64,000 nucleotides of DNA from Amycolatopsis lexingtonensis (GTDB lineage Bacteria > Actinomycetota > Actinomycetes > Mycobacteriales > Pseudonocardiaceae). Position numbers and translations under genes: made by a program. Shown one piece after another: positions 33,055 to 41,733 of this stretch. The notes beneath the pieces were generated by a model. It was not told where the DNA came from, made no database searches, and worked only from the letters and a program-made list of their open reading frames with translations. The stretch lies in NCBI RefSeq assembly GCF_014873755.1, contig NZ_JADBEG010000001.1, positions 4,714,501-4,778,500 on the forward strand, written 5' to 3'. Numbering within the stretch: position 1 is the first letter of the stretch; every line of letters begins with the position of its first letter.

Positions 33055-33816
33055 TCAGCTGACCTTGGAGTCCGGCACCCGGGCCGCGTCGCGGGAAGCA
33101 GGCTGGGCAGGCACCTTCGGCTTGACTCCGGCGGCCTCGGCGGCCAGCAGCTCCTTGGCCTTCGCCGCGTAGATGTCGACGTACTCCTGGCCGGACAGCT
33201 CCATCAGCGCGTACATGATCTCGTCGGTGATGGACCGCTCGATGAAGCGGTCGCCCGCGAGGCCTTCGTAGCGCGAGAAGTCCAGCGGCTTGCCGAAGCG
33301 GACCTCGAGGCGGCGGGGCCACCACATCTTGGAGCCGATCGGGTTGACCTTGTCCGTGCCGATCATCGCCACCGGGACGACCACGCCGCCGGACTCCAGG
33401 GCGATCCGGGCGACGCCGGTCTTGCCCTTGTACAGGCGGCCGTCCGGGGAGCGGGTGCCCTCGGGGTAGATGCCGAGCAGGTGGCCGGCCTTGACCAGGC
33501 GGGTGGCCGTGTCGAGCGCGGCCTGGGCGGCGTTGCCGCCGGAGCGGTCGATCGGGAACTGGCCGACGCCGGTGAAGAACCACTTCTTGAGCAGGCCCTT
33601 GAACCCGGGCTCGGTGAAGTACTCGGACTTGGCCGGGAAGGTGACCTTGCGCTTGACCCGCAGCGGCATGAAGAACGAGTCCGCGACCGCCAGGTGGTTG
33701 CCGGCGAGGATCGCGCCGCCGGTCTCGGGGATGTTCTCCGCGCCGACGACCTTGGTCGGCCACAGCGTCTTGAGCAGCGGTCCGATGAATACCCACTTCA
33801 TGAGCCAGTACAGCAC
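33055..33816 (-). CDS. 1-acyl-sn-glycerol-3-phosphate acyltransferase (PlsC family)
   Basis: A 253-residue membrane-associated acyltransferase. The HX4D motif reads NHLAVADS (His41, Asp46), the substrate motif YPEGTRSPDG comes later, and the N-terminus is hydrophobic enough to attach to the membrane. It should acylate lysophosphatidate or a related glycolipid, consistent with the Rv2182c position in mycobacteria. I chose GTG 33816 because GAGG precedes it at six bases; ATG 33801 is the alternative and the long upstream frame looks non-coding. Confidence 0.88.
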   Translation of the reverse strand: MLYWLMKWVFIGPLLKTLWPTKVVGAENIPETGGAILAGNHLAVADSFFMPLRVKRKVTFPAKSEYFTEPGFKGLLKKWFFTGVGQFPIDRSGGNAAQAALDTATRLVKAGHLLGIYPEGTRSPDGRLYKGKTGVARIALESGGVVVPVAMIGTDKVNPIGSKMWWPRRLEVRFGKPLDFSRYEGLAGDRFIERSITDEIMYALMELSGQEYVDIYAAKAKELLAAEAAGVKPKVPAQPASRDAARVPDSKVS

Positions 33817-34025
33817 CGGTGCCTCAGTCCTCCATCGCAGCTCAGCCCCATTCACCCGCGCGGGACAGCCTACGAACCCCGGTGGCCGCCGCACAACGGA
33901 GACCACCCGGTTACCGGCGGGCAGCGACCGATCTCACAGCGAATTCCGGGTCCGGGCGGAGCCCCACAACGCCCGCGAGCCGTGAGAGCATGGACGGATC
34001 CACCGCTCACACGGAAGGCGATCGC

Positions 34026-34793
34026 ATGGGCGTGCTCGCCGGCGCGGAACCGTTCGGCCACACCGGTTCGGCCGATACCGGGTTCCTGCTCTGCCACGGG
34101 TTCACCGGTACCCCGGCGAGCATGCGGGCCTGGGGTGACCACCTGGCCGGCGCCGGGTTCACCGTGCGCTGCCCGCTCCTGCCCGGCCACGGCACCCGCT
34201 GGCCGGACCTCAACCGCACGACGTGGGAAGACTGGTACGGCACGGTCCGCGAAGCGCTCCTCGAGCTGCTCTCGACGTGCAAGACGGTCTTCGTCGGCGG
34301 CCTCTCCATGGGCGGCACGCTCACCCTGCGCCTCGCCGAGGAGTTCGGCGACCGGATCGCCGGGATCGTCCTGGTCAACCCGTCGGTGACGCGGCTGAAG
34401 TGGGACACGCGGCTGCTGCCGGTGCTGGGCCGGATCGTGCCGTCGGTGCCGGCGATCGCGAACGACATCAAGAAGCCGGGCGAGACCGAGCTGGCCTACC
34501 CGCGGACCCCGGTGCGCGCCGCCGCGAGCCTGGCGAAGCTGTGGGCCGTCGTGCGCGCGGACCTGGGCAAGGTCACGCAGCCGGTGCTGCTGCTGCACTC
34601 GTCGGTCGACCACGTCGTCGAGCCGGTGAATTCGCAGTTGGTGCTCGACGGCGTCTCGAGCACCGACGTCACCGAGGTCGTGCTGGAGAACAGCTACCAC
34701 GTGGCGACGCAGGACAACGACGCCGAGGTGATTTTTTCGCGTAGCGTCGAGTTCGCGAAGGCGCACGCCGCACAGCCGGAGGAGACCGCATGA
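34026..34793 (+). CDS. Alpha/beta hydrolase, carboxylesterase/monoacylglycerol lipase type
   Basis: A 255-residue hydrolase. It begins with the strand and oxyanion motif FLLCHGFTGTPASM, has the nucleophile elbow GLSMGG (Ser94), a later Asp in LLHSSVDHVVEP and the His in NSYHVATQD, a complete triad. It resembles the Est30/monoacylglycerol lipase group that cuts short acyl esters. ATG at 34026 follows GGAAGG. The next gene overlaps it by four bases (ATGA), so both are made together. It diverges from the PlsC-like gene, which suggests a lipid role. Confidence 0.87.
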   Translation: MGVLAGAEPFGHTGSADTGFLLCHGFTGTPASMRAWGDHLAGAGFTVRCPLLPGHGTRWPDLNRTTWEDWYGTVREALLELLSTCKTVFVGGLSMGGTLTLRLAEEFGDRIAGIVLVNPSVTRLKWDTRLLPVLGRIVPSVPAIANDIKKPGETELAYPRTPVRAAASLAKLWAVVRADLGKVTQPVLLLHSSVDHVVEPVNSQLVLDGVSSTDVTEVVLENSYHVATQDNDAEVIFSRSVEFAKAHAAQPEETA

Positions 34794-35305
34794 GCCGCGG
34801 GAAGGACGGGCCGGAGGACGTCGACGCGACGTTCGCCGAGATCGTCGCCGACCTGCGGGCCGACGGCTTCGGGCTCCCCGAAGACGACACCGCCGACGCC
34901 CCCGAGTCGAAGCAGGCCGGCACGGCGACCGAGCAGCGCAAGACGCCGGAACGGCCCGCCGAGCCGCCGGCCGCGGACCCCTCCCCGCCCGAGCCCGGCT
35001 GGCGCTCCGGGGGCACGTCGTGGGACACCACGATCTTCTCCGACGATCCCGCGGACGACGATGAGCACTACGTCCCGCCGGAGCCGCCACCGCTGCCGCG
35101 GCCGAAGATGGGCGCGTTCCTCATCCTGCTGCTGTTCCTGGCCGGGCTGTTCCTGCTGATCCTGCCCGGCGCGATCGGCGTCGGCCAGACCGTGGCGACC
35201 CCGCTCGGCATCCTCGCGCTCGCGACGGCGATCGCGCTCCTGCTGCTCCGCGTCCGGCAGGGACCGCCGCCCGGCGCCGATCCCAGCAACGGCGCCCAGG
35301 TCTGA
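34790..35305 (+). CDS. Membrane protein with acidic N-terminal domain
   Basis: A 171-residue protein. The first 105 residues are acidic and Pro-rich (EEPPAAD, SDDPADDDEHYVPPEPPPLP) and cytoplasmic; two hydrophobic segments follow at about 106-128 and 133-154, then a short tail. It overlaps the hydrolase gene by four bases and precedes the glutamate-cysteine ligase-like gene by 12, so it is the middle of a three-gene transcript. Function is unknown; similar proteins accompany this locus in other actinomycetes. Confidence 0.75.
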   Translation: MSRGKDGPEDVDATFAEIVADLRADGFGLPEDDTADAPESKQAGTATEQRKTPERPAEPPAADPSPPEPGWRSGGTSWDTTIFSDDPADDDEHYVPPEPPPLPRPKMGAFLILLLFLAGLFLLILPGAIGVGQTVATPLGILALATAIALLLLRVRQGPPPGADPSNGAQV

Positions 35306-35317
35306 CGCGTCAGGGCG

Positions 35318-36457
35318 ATGCGCATCGATTTCAGCCCTTCGCGGCGATCGACCGTCGGCGCGGAGTGGGAACTCGGCCTGGTCGACCGCCGCAGCGGCGA
35401 GCTGTCCTCGGTCGCGGAGCGGATCCTCGAGGCCGTCCGCCCCGACGGCGCCGCCGAGCACCCGAAGATCAAGCAGGAGCTGCTGCTCAACACCATCGAG
35501 ATCATCACCGGCGTCTGCGAAACGATCGCCGAGGTCAAGGCCGACCTGAACGAGTCCCTCGACGTCGTGCACGGCGTCGCCGACCCGCTCGGCGTGGAGA
35601 TGTTCTCGGCCGGGACGCACCCGTTTTCGAACTGGTACCAGCAGAAGGTCACCGACAAGGAGCGCTACGCCAAGCTGATCGACCGGACCCAGTGGTGGGG
35701 CCGCCAGATGCTGATCTACGGCGTCCACGTGCACGTCGGGGTCGACCACCGCGAGAAGGTCCTGCCGATCCTCGACGCGCTGCTCAACTACGCGCCGCAC
35801 CTGCAGGCGCTGTCGGCGTCGTCGCCGTACTGGGGCGCCGAGGACACCGGGTACGCGTCGAACCGGGCGCTGATGTTCCAGCAGCTGCCGACGGCCGGGC
35901 TGCCGTTCCAGTTCCGGAAGTGGGCGGAGCTGGAGAACTACGTCGACGACATGTTCACCACCGGCGTGATCGACCACTTTTCGGAGATCCGCTGGGACAT
36001 CCGGCCGGCCCCGCACCTGGGCACGATCGAGATGCGCGTCTGCGACGGGCTGCCGACGCTGCTGGAGGTCGGCGCGATCGCGGCGCTGACGCAGTGCCTG
36101 GTCGACGACTTCAGCCAGCGCCTCGACGACGGCGAGATCCTGCCGACGCTGCCGCCGTGGCACGTCCAGGAGAACAAGTGGCGCGCGGCCCGCTACGGCA
36201 CCGACGCGATCGTCATCCTGGACTCGGCCGGGCGCGAACGGCTGGTCACCGACGACATCACCGACCTGCTCGACCGCCTGGAGCCGGTGGCGCGGCGGCT
36301 CGGCTGCGCCGCGGAGCTGCGGGACGTCGAGACGATCCTGGAGCACGGGCCGAGTTACCGGCGGCAGCGGGCGGTCGCGGAGCGGCACAAGGGCAGCCTC
36401 AAGGCCGTGATGGCGTCGCTCGTTTCCGAGATGCGCGACGGGATCGCGAAGGACTAG
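35318..36457 (+). CDS. Glutamate-cysteine ligase family 2 (YbdK-like carboxylate-amine ligase)
   Basis: A 379-residue protein of the GCS2 family: STVGAEWELGLVDRRSGEL, EHPKIKQELLLNTIEIITGVC, SAGTHPFSNWYQQKVTDKERY and IYGVHVHVGVDHREK carry the metal and ATP ligands of the fold. Members link glutamate to an amine or cysteine with ATP; actinobacterial examples have weak glutamate-cysteine ligase activity and their substrate is often unknown. Its stop shares CTAG (36454-36457) with the convergent NUDIX gene. Third gene after the hydrolase and membrane protein. Confidence 0.88.
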   Translation: MRIDFSPSRRSTVGAEWELGLVDRRSGELSSVAERILEAVRPDGAAEHPKIKQELLLNTIEIITGVCETIAEVKADLNESLDVVHGVADPLGVEMFSAGTHPFSNWYQQKVTDKERYAKLIDRTQWWGRQMLIYGVHVHVGVDHREKVLPILDALLNYAPHLQALSASSPYWGAEDTGYASNRALMFQQLPTAGLPFQFRKWAELENYVDDMFTTGVIDHFSEIRWDIRPAPHLGTIEMRVCDGLPTLLEVGAIAALTQCLVDDFSQRLDDGEILPTLPPWHVQENKWRAARYGTDAIVILDSAGRERLVTDDITDLLDRLEPVARRLGCAAELRDVETILEHGPSYRRQRAVAERHKGSLKAVMASLVSEMRDGIAKD

Positions 36458-37299
36458 AGCCGGTCCAGCCGGGTGCGCAGGGTGCCCGGGCCGAGGATCG
36501 CCGCGCCGAGGGCTTCGACGCGCCCCTTCAGCTCGCGGTCCGCGGTCGCGACCAGGATCCGGGCTTCGGCCAGCTTCGCGACGACCTCGACGATCTTCGA
36601 GTCGCCGTCGGTGTCCGCCGCCACGACCGCCACGCCGGGCACGCCCGTGACGTGCTTGGCCTTGCCTTCGACGACCAGGACGATCCGCGGCCACCAGGTC
36701 ACGGCGGCGTCGTCCGGGTCGGTCAGGCCGGCTTCGGCGAGGCGGGCGAGCTGGTCGCGCAGCCGCTCGGCGGCGCCGTGCCGGTCGCGCCACCAGCCGT
36801 CCGGCCGCGAGCCCACGACGTTGGCCCCGTCGACGACCAGGACGAGCTCCCGCCCGACGCGCGCGGCCAGGTCCGGCCAAGCGGCGGCGAAATCGCGGTG
36901 CAGGGGGTAACCGGGGACGTCTTCGGGATCCACCCAGCGCACCTCCGCGCTCTCGGTGTTGGCGACCCGCGCCTCGGCGCCTTCGGCAAGCGCGAGCACG
37001 GTGGTGTAGCTCCAGTCCCCGTGGTCGACGACGGAGGCGGAGACGGTCCGGAAGGCTTCGGCGGGCACGGAGGCCTCTTCGAAGGCTTCGCGGGCGGCCG
37101 CGGTGAGGGCGGTTTCGCCGGCCTCGATGGCCCCGCCGGGCAACGCCCAGGTGCGGCCGTGGTGCACCCACCAGGCCCGGCGCTGCAGCAGAACCCCGCG
37201 CGCGGGGTCGACGAGCAGCAGCCCGGCGGCGCCGTACCGGCCCCAGTGCAGGTGCCCGCAGGAACACTTGACGAAGACGCTCGCGGACGGCGGACTCAC
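36454..37299 (-). CDS. NUDIX hydrolase fused to a NYN/PIN-like domain
   Basis: A 281-residue two-domain protein. The NUDIX domain covers about residues 20-140 with box GGAIEAGETALTAAAREAFEEASV. The second domain, about 150-281, begins LVLVVDGANVVGSRPDGWW and ends with VATADRELKGRVEALGA, the Asp-rich pattern of NYN/PIN nucleases. The N-terminus has a CSCGHLHWGRYGAAG stretch that may bind metal. Likely role is removal of damaged or alarmone nucleotides coupled to RNA cleavage, but neither activity is proven. It diverges from the SMI1/KNR4 gene; GTG start. Confidence 0.85.
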   Translation of the reverse strand: MSPPSASVFVKCSCGHLHWGRYGAAGLLLVDPARGVLLQRRAWWVHHGRTWALPGGAIEAGETALTAAAREAFEEASVPAEAFRTVSASVVDHGDWSYTTVLALAEGAEARVANTESAEVRWVDPEDVPGYPLHRDFAAAWPDLAARVGRELVLVVDGANVVGSRPDGWWRDRHGAAERLRDQLARLAEAGLTDPDDAAVTWWPRIVLVVEGKAKHVTGVPGVAVVAADTDGDSKIVEVVAKLAEARILVATADRELKGRVEALGAAILGPGTLRTRLDRL

Positions 37300-37325
37300 C
37301 CGGCCAGCCTGTCACACTCTGCGGC

Positions 37326-37802
37326 GTGACCCGGTTCGATCAGCTCAAGCCCACGTTCTGGGACCGCGGTCCCGGGGAGCCGCTGTCCCGCCGCGAGTTC
37401 ACCCACGCCGGCCGCGAGCTGGGCGTCCGGCTGCCGATCGAGCTGGGCGAACTGCTGGGCCTGCGCAACGGCGGAACAGTGGCTGCCTCGTTCGACGCCT
37501 TCCCGACGAGCGCGCCGACGTCGTACAGCGCGACGCACGTGCCGTTCGACGAGCTGCTCGGCGTCGGCGGCCGGTTGTCCATCCTGGACTCGCCGTACCT
37601 GAGCGCGGAGTGGGACCTGCCTCGCGAGGTGGTGGTGCTGTCCGGGGACGGGCACACGTGGGTGGCGCTGGACTACCGGCGGTCTTCGGAGCCGTCGGTG
37701 ACGTGGTTCGACGCGGAGCTGGAGTCGGAGCTGGCCTTGGCGCCGACGTTCCGGGCGTTCGCCGAGGGACTGGTGCCGTCGGCGAGCTTCCCGGAGGAGT
37801 GA
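37326..37802 (+). CDS. SMI1/KNR4 family protein
   Basis: A 158-residue protein with the SMI1/KNR4 fold pattern: FTHAGRELGVRLPIELGELLGLRNGG near the start, VLSGDGHTWVALDYR in the middle and an acidic C-terminal part. In bacteria this family often supplies immunity to toxins, but many copies are housekeeping-like; no toxin gene adjoins here. GTG start at 37326, only 26 bases from the divergent NUDIX start. Four palindromes follow its stop codon. Confidence 0.82.
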   Translation: MTRFDQLKPTFWDRGPGEPLSRREFTHAGRELGVRLPIELGELLGLRNGGTVAASFDAFPTSAPTSYSATHVPFDELLGVGGRLSILDSPYLSAEWDLPREVVVLSGDGHTWVALDYRRSSEPSVTWFDAELESELALAPTFRAFAEGLVPSASFPEE

Positions 37803-37830
37803 GCGACGGTTCCGGGGCCACGAGCGTCGC

Positions 37831-37960
37831 GAATGACTCATTCGGGACGCTGGAGGTCGCGAATGACTCATTCGCGACCTTGGCGACCGGCAAGCTACCC
37901 GGGCACCCGAACGTCCTGAATGACTCATTCAGGTCTTCAGGCGTCCTGAATGACTCATTC
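37831..37960. repeat. Four copies of the GAATGACTCATTC palindrome
   Basis: GAATGA-C-TCATTC is a perfect dyad found at 37831-37843, 37861-37873, 37918-37930 and 37948-37960, spaced 30, 57 and 30 bases. Flanks differ pairwise: copies 1-2 sit in CGCGAATGACTCATTCG contexts (copy 2 has 12-base perfect arms), copies 3-4 in CCTGAATGACTCATTCA contexts, as if each pair came from duplication. They fill the gap between the convergent SMI1 and ROK genes, so they may form stacked terminators or bind a protein. Confidence 0.8.
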
Positions 37961-37978
37961 AAGACACCGGCCGCCCGG

Positions 37979-38932
37979 TCAGACCGGGGTCTTCGCCGCC
38001 TCCAGGGCCAGCGCCGCCGCGCCCACGATCGCCGTGTCGTCGCCCAGGTGGGCTGTCCGGATCCGCGCCAACGGCCGGTACCGAGCGCCCGTGATCGCGC
38101 CCGCGTAGTGCTCCCGGGCCTCGTCCAAGAACAACGGCGCCGACTCCGACACTCCCCCGCCGATCACGATGATCTCCGGGTCGAACACGTCCGCCACCAG
38201 CGCCAAACCTTCACCCAGCCACTTGGCCAGCTCCGCCATCGCCAGCTGGGCGATCGGATCACCGTCACGAGCCGCGCCGGCCACTCGCCGTCCCGTTACC
38301 GAGCCCGGGTCGCCCGCGACCTGCGGGGCCAGCACCGTCGAACGGCCCGGGTGCCGCGCGAGCAGCTCCACCGCCGTCGTCGCGAGGGCCGTTCCGCTGC
38401 AGTAGCGCTCCCAGCAGCCGTACTTGCCGCACGGACACGGCCGGCCGCCGCGGACCACCGTCAGGTGGCCCAGCTCGGGCGCCACGCCGTACGCGCCGCG
38501 GAACAGCTTGCCGTCCAGGAGCAGGCCCGCGCCGATGCCCGTGCCCAGTGCCACCAGCGCCGCCACGTGGGCGCCGCGGGCCGCGCCGAAGCGGTGCTCG
38601 CCCACCATCGCCGCGTTGACGTCGTGTTCCAGCAGTACCGGCAGGCCGACGCGCTTCTCGATCCGGTCGGCGACCGGCGCGCCGCGCCAGGCCAGGTGCG
38701 GTGCGAACATCACCGACCGGCGGTCGCGGGCCACGAACCCGGCCACGGCCAGGCCGACCCCGGCCACGTCGTGGCGGTTGCGCAGGTCCTCGACGACGCC
38801 CGCGATGGCGTCCTCGAGGGCGCCTTCCTCGCTCGGCGTCCCGACGCGTGCCGTGTCGAGCAGGGAGCCGCGCTCGTCGACCACGCCGGCCCGGACGCTC
38901 GTCCCGCCGACGTCCACCCCTATCGTCCGCAC
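37979..38932 (-). CDS. glkA: ROK family glucokinase
   Basis: A 317-residue ROK kinase. ATP loop VDVGGTSVRAGVVD at the start, LEHDVNAAMVGEHRFGAARG with the catalytic Asp, the GTGIGAGLLLDGKLFRG stretch, and the zinc motif CPCGKYGCWERYCSG. No N-terminal DNA-binding domain, so it is a sugar kinase, not a repressor. It should phosphorylate glucose. In Streptomyces the glucokinase gene glkA stands in the same neighbourhood. GTG start immediately follows the TGA of the upstream 134-residue gene. Confidence 0.92.
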   Translation of the reverse strand: MRTIGVDVGGTSVRAGVVDERGSLLDTARVGTPSEEGALEDAIAGVVEDLRNRHDVAGVGLAVAGFVARDRRSVMFAPHLAWRGAPVADRIEKRVGLPVLLEHDVNAAMVGEHRFGAARGAHVAALVALGTGIGAGLLLDGKLFRGAYGVAPELGHLTVVRGGRPCPCGKYGCWERYCSGTALATTAVELLARHPGRSTVLAPQVAGDPGSVTGRRVAGAARDGDPIAQLAMAELAKWLGEGLALVADVFDPEIIVIGGGVSESAPLFLDEAREHYAGAITGARYRPLARIRTAHLGDDTAIVGAAALALEAAKTPV

Positions 38933-39337
38933 TCAGTTCTCCCACTCGTCACGCCTGCGGACGGCGATGTGCTGGACCCGCACCGACACCGAGGCATCCG
39001 CCGGGGGCCGCGGCGCGGGCCGGAACCCGGGCATGTGCACGCCCTCGTCCGGTTCCCAGCGGTCCGCGAGCACCGCCCGGAGCAACGCCACGAGCTGCGC
39101 CAGCTGTTCCAGCAGCCGGGCCGCGAACTCGGGACGCTCACCCCGCACCACCGCGACGATCGCACACAGCGGGCACCAGCCGCACGCCGAGCCGTCCGGT
39201 TTCGCCTGGTCAGGGTCACCGTGCCCGGCGGCGACGACGCCCTCCAGCCACGGCGCGGCCTTCTCCACGACCATCTCGACCAGCAGGCGGATCTCCTCCG
39301 CGAGCCGCGGCCCGTCCGTGGGTTCCTCTTCGCTCAC
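38933..39337 (-). CDS. Conserved actinobacterial protein (Rv2183c position)
   Basis: A 134-residue, helix-rich protein, with a CGWCPLCAIV motif at about residue 50 that could bind a metal or form a disulfide, and a Pro-rich C-terminal part. The GTG at 39337 overlaps the stop of the ArsA-like gene by four bases, and its TGA abuts the glucokinase GTG. The position between an acyltransferase region and an ArsA-like ATPase corresponds to Rv2183c in M. tuberculosis. Function unknown. Confidence 0.75.
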   Translation of the reverse strand: MSEEEPTDGPRLAEEIRLLVEMVVEKAAPWLEGVVAAGHGDPDQAKPDGSACGWCPLCAIVAVVRGERPEFAARLLEQLAQLVALLRAVLADRWEPDEGVHMPGFRPAPRPPADASVSVRVQHIAVRRRDEWEN

Positions 39338-40461
39338 CCGCGTCCCCGGTTCCCGGCCAGGTTCACGACCAGGCCGTCGGCATCGGATTCCGCGCCGGTG
39401 ATCCGGCACGGCCGCAGCGACTCCGGCAGGGCGATGAGCCTGCGGAAGCCGTCCACGGTGATCGCCAGGTCGTCGTCGACGCGGGCGAGGTCGACCTCGG
39501 TGTCCCGCGTCAGCGGGATCGCGATGCGCAGGGTGTACCCGTCCGGCGCCGGCCGCACGCGCAGCAATGGGGTGACCGGCGTGCCATCACCCGCCAGGGG
39601 GTCGCCGTCGCGGTAGAGCTCCGCGGCGATCTCCAGCAGCGCGGGCAGCCCCACCGGTTCGACGGCGCGGTGCTCGACGCGGGACACCCGCTCGAACCCG
39701 GCGCCGGACAGCTCGGCGAGCACGGCGTCCTGCTGGGTACGGCGGGTGCGCAGCCAGGACGCGGCGCCCCCGCGCCAGAAGCCGGGCGCGGGCATCAGGC
39801 GGTTGGCGATCAGGCCGTCGACGGCGATGCCGCGCAGCGCCAGGGAGCTGAGCGTGCGCCGCGCCTCCGCGACGACGACCCGCTCCGGGGTCAGCACCAG
39901 CCGGACCGTGGTCACCGACGGCTCGGTGAGCAGCGCGCGCAGGCCGTCGAGGTGGACGCCGAGCCGGCGCACGGAGTCGGTGACGCGCCGGCCGAACACG
40001 CGCGTCAGGTAGCCCGAGACGGCTTCCGGGAGGGCGAGCAGCCGCAGCGTCTCGGCCGTCGGCCCGCAGTCGACGACGATGGTCTCCCACGGCCCCTCTT
40101 CGGCGAGCCGGCGGACCTCGGTGAGGGCGAGCAGTTCGTCGACGCCGGGCAGCACGGTGAGTTCTTCGGCGTCCAAGGTGTCGAGTCCGGCGCCGGCCAG
40201 CGCGGCCTGCAGCTCGGCCCGGAGCCGGTGCCAGGTCGTGTCCACCAGGGTCCGCGAGTCGATCTGCACGGCCGAAAGCAGCGCGTCCACTTCGGACGGT
40301 TCGGCGCCCAGGGTGTGGCCGAAGGCGTCGCCGAGCGAGTGCGCCGGGTCGGTGGACACGACGAGGGTCTTCCTGCCGCGGGCGGCCAGGGCGGCGCCGG
40401 TGGCGGCGGCCAGCGTCGTCTTCCCGACACCCCCCTTGCCGGTGAACAGCAGGATCCGCAC
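39334..40461 (-). CDS. ArsA/GET3-family ATPase
   Basis: A 375-residue P-loop ATPase. It starts MRILLFTGKGGVGKTTLAAATGAALA, the deviant Walker A of ArsA/GET3, with VSTDPAHSLGDAF (switch I) and VVDCGPTAETLRLLALPEAV (switch II). There is a single ATPase half, and no arsenic genes adjoin, so an arsenite pump role is unlikely; it is the counterpart of Rv2184c, whose role is unknown. The GTG start follows GAGGGG, four bases after the SRPBCC stop. Confidence 0.88.
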   Translation of the reverse strand: MRILLFTGKGGVGKTTLAAATGAALAARGRKTLVVSTDPAHSLGDAFGHTLGAEPSEVDALLSAVQIDSRTLVDTTWHRLRAELQAALAGAGLDTLDAEELTVLPGVDELLALTEVRRLAEEGPWETIVVDCGPTAETLRLLALPEAVSGYLTRVFGRRVTDSVRRLGVHLDGLRALLTEPSVTTVRLVLTPERVVVAEARRTLSSLALRGIAVDGLIANRLMPAPGFWRGGAASWLRTRRTQQDAVLAELSGAGFERVSRVEHRAVEPVGLPALLEIAAELYRDGDPLAGDGTPVTPLLRVRPAPDGYTLRIAIPLTRDTEVDLARVDDDLAITVDGFRRLIALPESLRPCRITGAESDADGLVVNLAGNRGRG

Positions 40462-40465
40462 GTGG

Positions 40466-40900
40466 CTACCCCTCGGCCCGCTTCTTGAGCTCCTTCAGCG
40501 CGGTGTCCATGACCATCTTCTCGGCCTTGCGGCGCAGCAGCCCGATCATCGGGAGCGCCAGCTCGACCGACAGCGTGTAGGTGACCCGCGTCCGGCCGCC
40601 CAGGTCCTCGAGCGCGTACCGGCCGTTCTGCGCCTTCTGCATCTGGCCCTTGACCAGGTGCCAGCTGACGCCGAGGCCGTCACCGTCCCAGTCGTACTCG
40701 AGGGTGTAGACGTCCTTGATCGGGCCCGCGTCCAGGGTCAGCTTGACCTGCTTGGCCCGGCCACCGGCGTCGGTGCCGAGTACCTCGGTCTGCCGGACGG
40801 CCTTGGCCCATTCCGGGTAGGCGGGGAAGTCGGCGATCACGGCCATCACCCGGCTGGGCTCGGCGTCGACCTCGATGGACTGTGTGGACTGCTCGGCCAT
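40466..40900 (-). CDS. SRPBCC family (polyketide cyclase/START-like) protein
   Basis: A 144-residue START-fold protein: SIEVDAEPSRVMAVIADFPAYPEWAKAVRQTEVLG at the start and a long C-terminal helix (LLRRKAEKMVMDTALKELKKRAEG). It corresponds to TB16.3 (Rv2185c). The fold binds hydrophobic ligands in a cavity; the ligand is unknown. It is part of the minus-strand run of SRPBCC, ArsA-like, 134-residue and glucokinase genes, with gaps of four bases or overlaps. Confidence 0.88.
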   Translation of the reverse strand: MAEQSTQSIEVDAEPSRVMAVIADFPAYPEWAKAVRQTEVLGTDAGGRAKQVKLTLDAGPIKDVYTLEYDWDGDGLGVSWHLVKGQMQKAQNGRYALEDLGGRTRVTYTLSVELALPMIGLLRRKAEKMVMDTALKELKKRAEG

Positions 40901-40927
40901 GGGACGAAGCGTAGCCGCCGCGGTCGG

Positions 40928-41722
40928 TCACCAGCGCAGCACGTACGGCTGCCCGGTCTCCTTGAAGTGACCCACGTTACGGCACTCGGTCAGGCCGACC
41001 CGGACGCGCGAAGACAGCGGCTGGTGCACGTGCCCGAACACCGACCAGCGCGGCCGCTGCTCCCGGATCAGCTCCAGCAGCGCCGTGGAGCCGATTTCGT
41101 TGCGGCGCGCGACGACGTCGTAGGTCAGCTCCGGCAGGGCGGGCGGCCCGTGCGTGCAGAGGACGTCGACGTCGGCGAGCGCGGCGACGCTCTTGTCGTA
41201 GTCCTCGCGATCCCGCAGGTAGGGGCGCCAGGCGGCGCCCTTGCGGCGGCGCGGGACGACGCCGTCGGGCAGCAGCGCGCCGCCGACGAACCCGAACCGC
41301 AGGCCGCCGATCTCGGCCACCTCGCCGTCGAGGACGTGGATGCCCGCGCCGGTGAACTCGGGCCACAGCGACGGGGTGTCGACGTTGCCGGGGGTGGCGT
41401 AGGTGGGCGCGGTCATCGCCGCGAACAGCGCCGCGTACTGCTCGCGGATGGCCTCGTCGACCGCGCCGGCCGGGTCGTCGAGGCTCGCCCAGAGCGTCCG
41501 GGAGAAGGCAACGGTTTCGTCACGGGTGCCTTCGCGACGCAGGCGCGCGAACTCCCCGACCTTCTCGGCGCCGAACAGCGCGCCCATGATGCCCTTGTCG
41601 TGGTCGCGGTAGTCGACGAAGTCCAGCAGGTCACCGAGCACGACCAGCGCGTCGGCCCCGTCCCCCGCCCGCTTCAGCGCGTCCGCGTTGCCGTGCACGT
41701 CCGAGACGACGTGTACCCGCAC
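40928..41722 (-). CDS. Metallophosphoesterase
   Basis: A 264-residue calcineurin-like phosphoesterase. All metal-binding motifs are visible: SDVHGN at the start, VVLGDLLDFVDY, GNVDTP in the GNHD position (Asp replaces the usual second residue), CTHGPP and GHVHQP. It hydrolyses a phosphomono- or diester; the substrate is unknown. The GTG at 41722 has AAGGGA upstream; the longer frame toward 42160 belongs to the SRPBCC gene in another frame. Confidence 0.88.
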   Translation of the reverse strand: MRVHVVSDVHGNADALKRAGDGADALVVLGDLLDFVDYRDHDKGIMGALFGAEKVGEFARLRREGTRDETVAFSRTLWASLDDPAGAVDEAIREQYAALFAAMTAPTYATPGNVDTPSLWPEFTGAGIHVLDGEVAEIGGLRFGFVGGALLPDGVVPRRRKGAAWRPYLRDREDYDKSVAALADVDVLCTHGPPALPELTYDVVARRNEIGSTALLELIREQRPRWSVFGHVHQPLSSRVRVGLTECRNVGHFKETGQPYVLRW

Positions 41723-41733
41723 CCCTGGTCCCT

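Noticed and set aside
37831..37960. CRISPR array made of the 13-base palindromes
   Set aside because: Only four copies, with unequal spacing, compensated flanks and no cas genes; a hairpin or binding-site cluster fits better.
39334..40461. Arsenite-transporting ATPase
   Set aside because: Single ATPase half, no arsenic resistance genes and conserved mycobacterial context; an ArsA/GET3-like ATPase of unknown role is the supported call.
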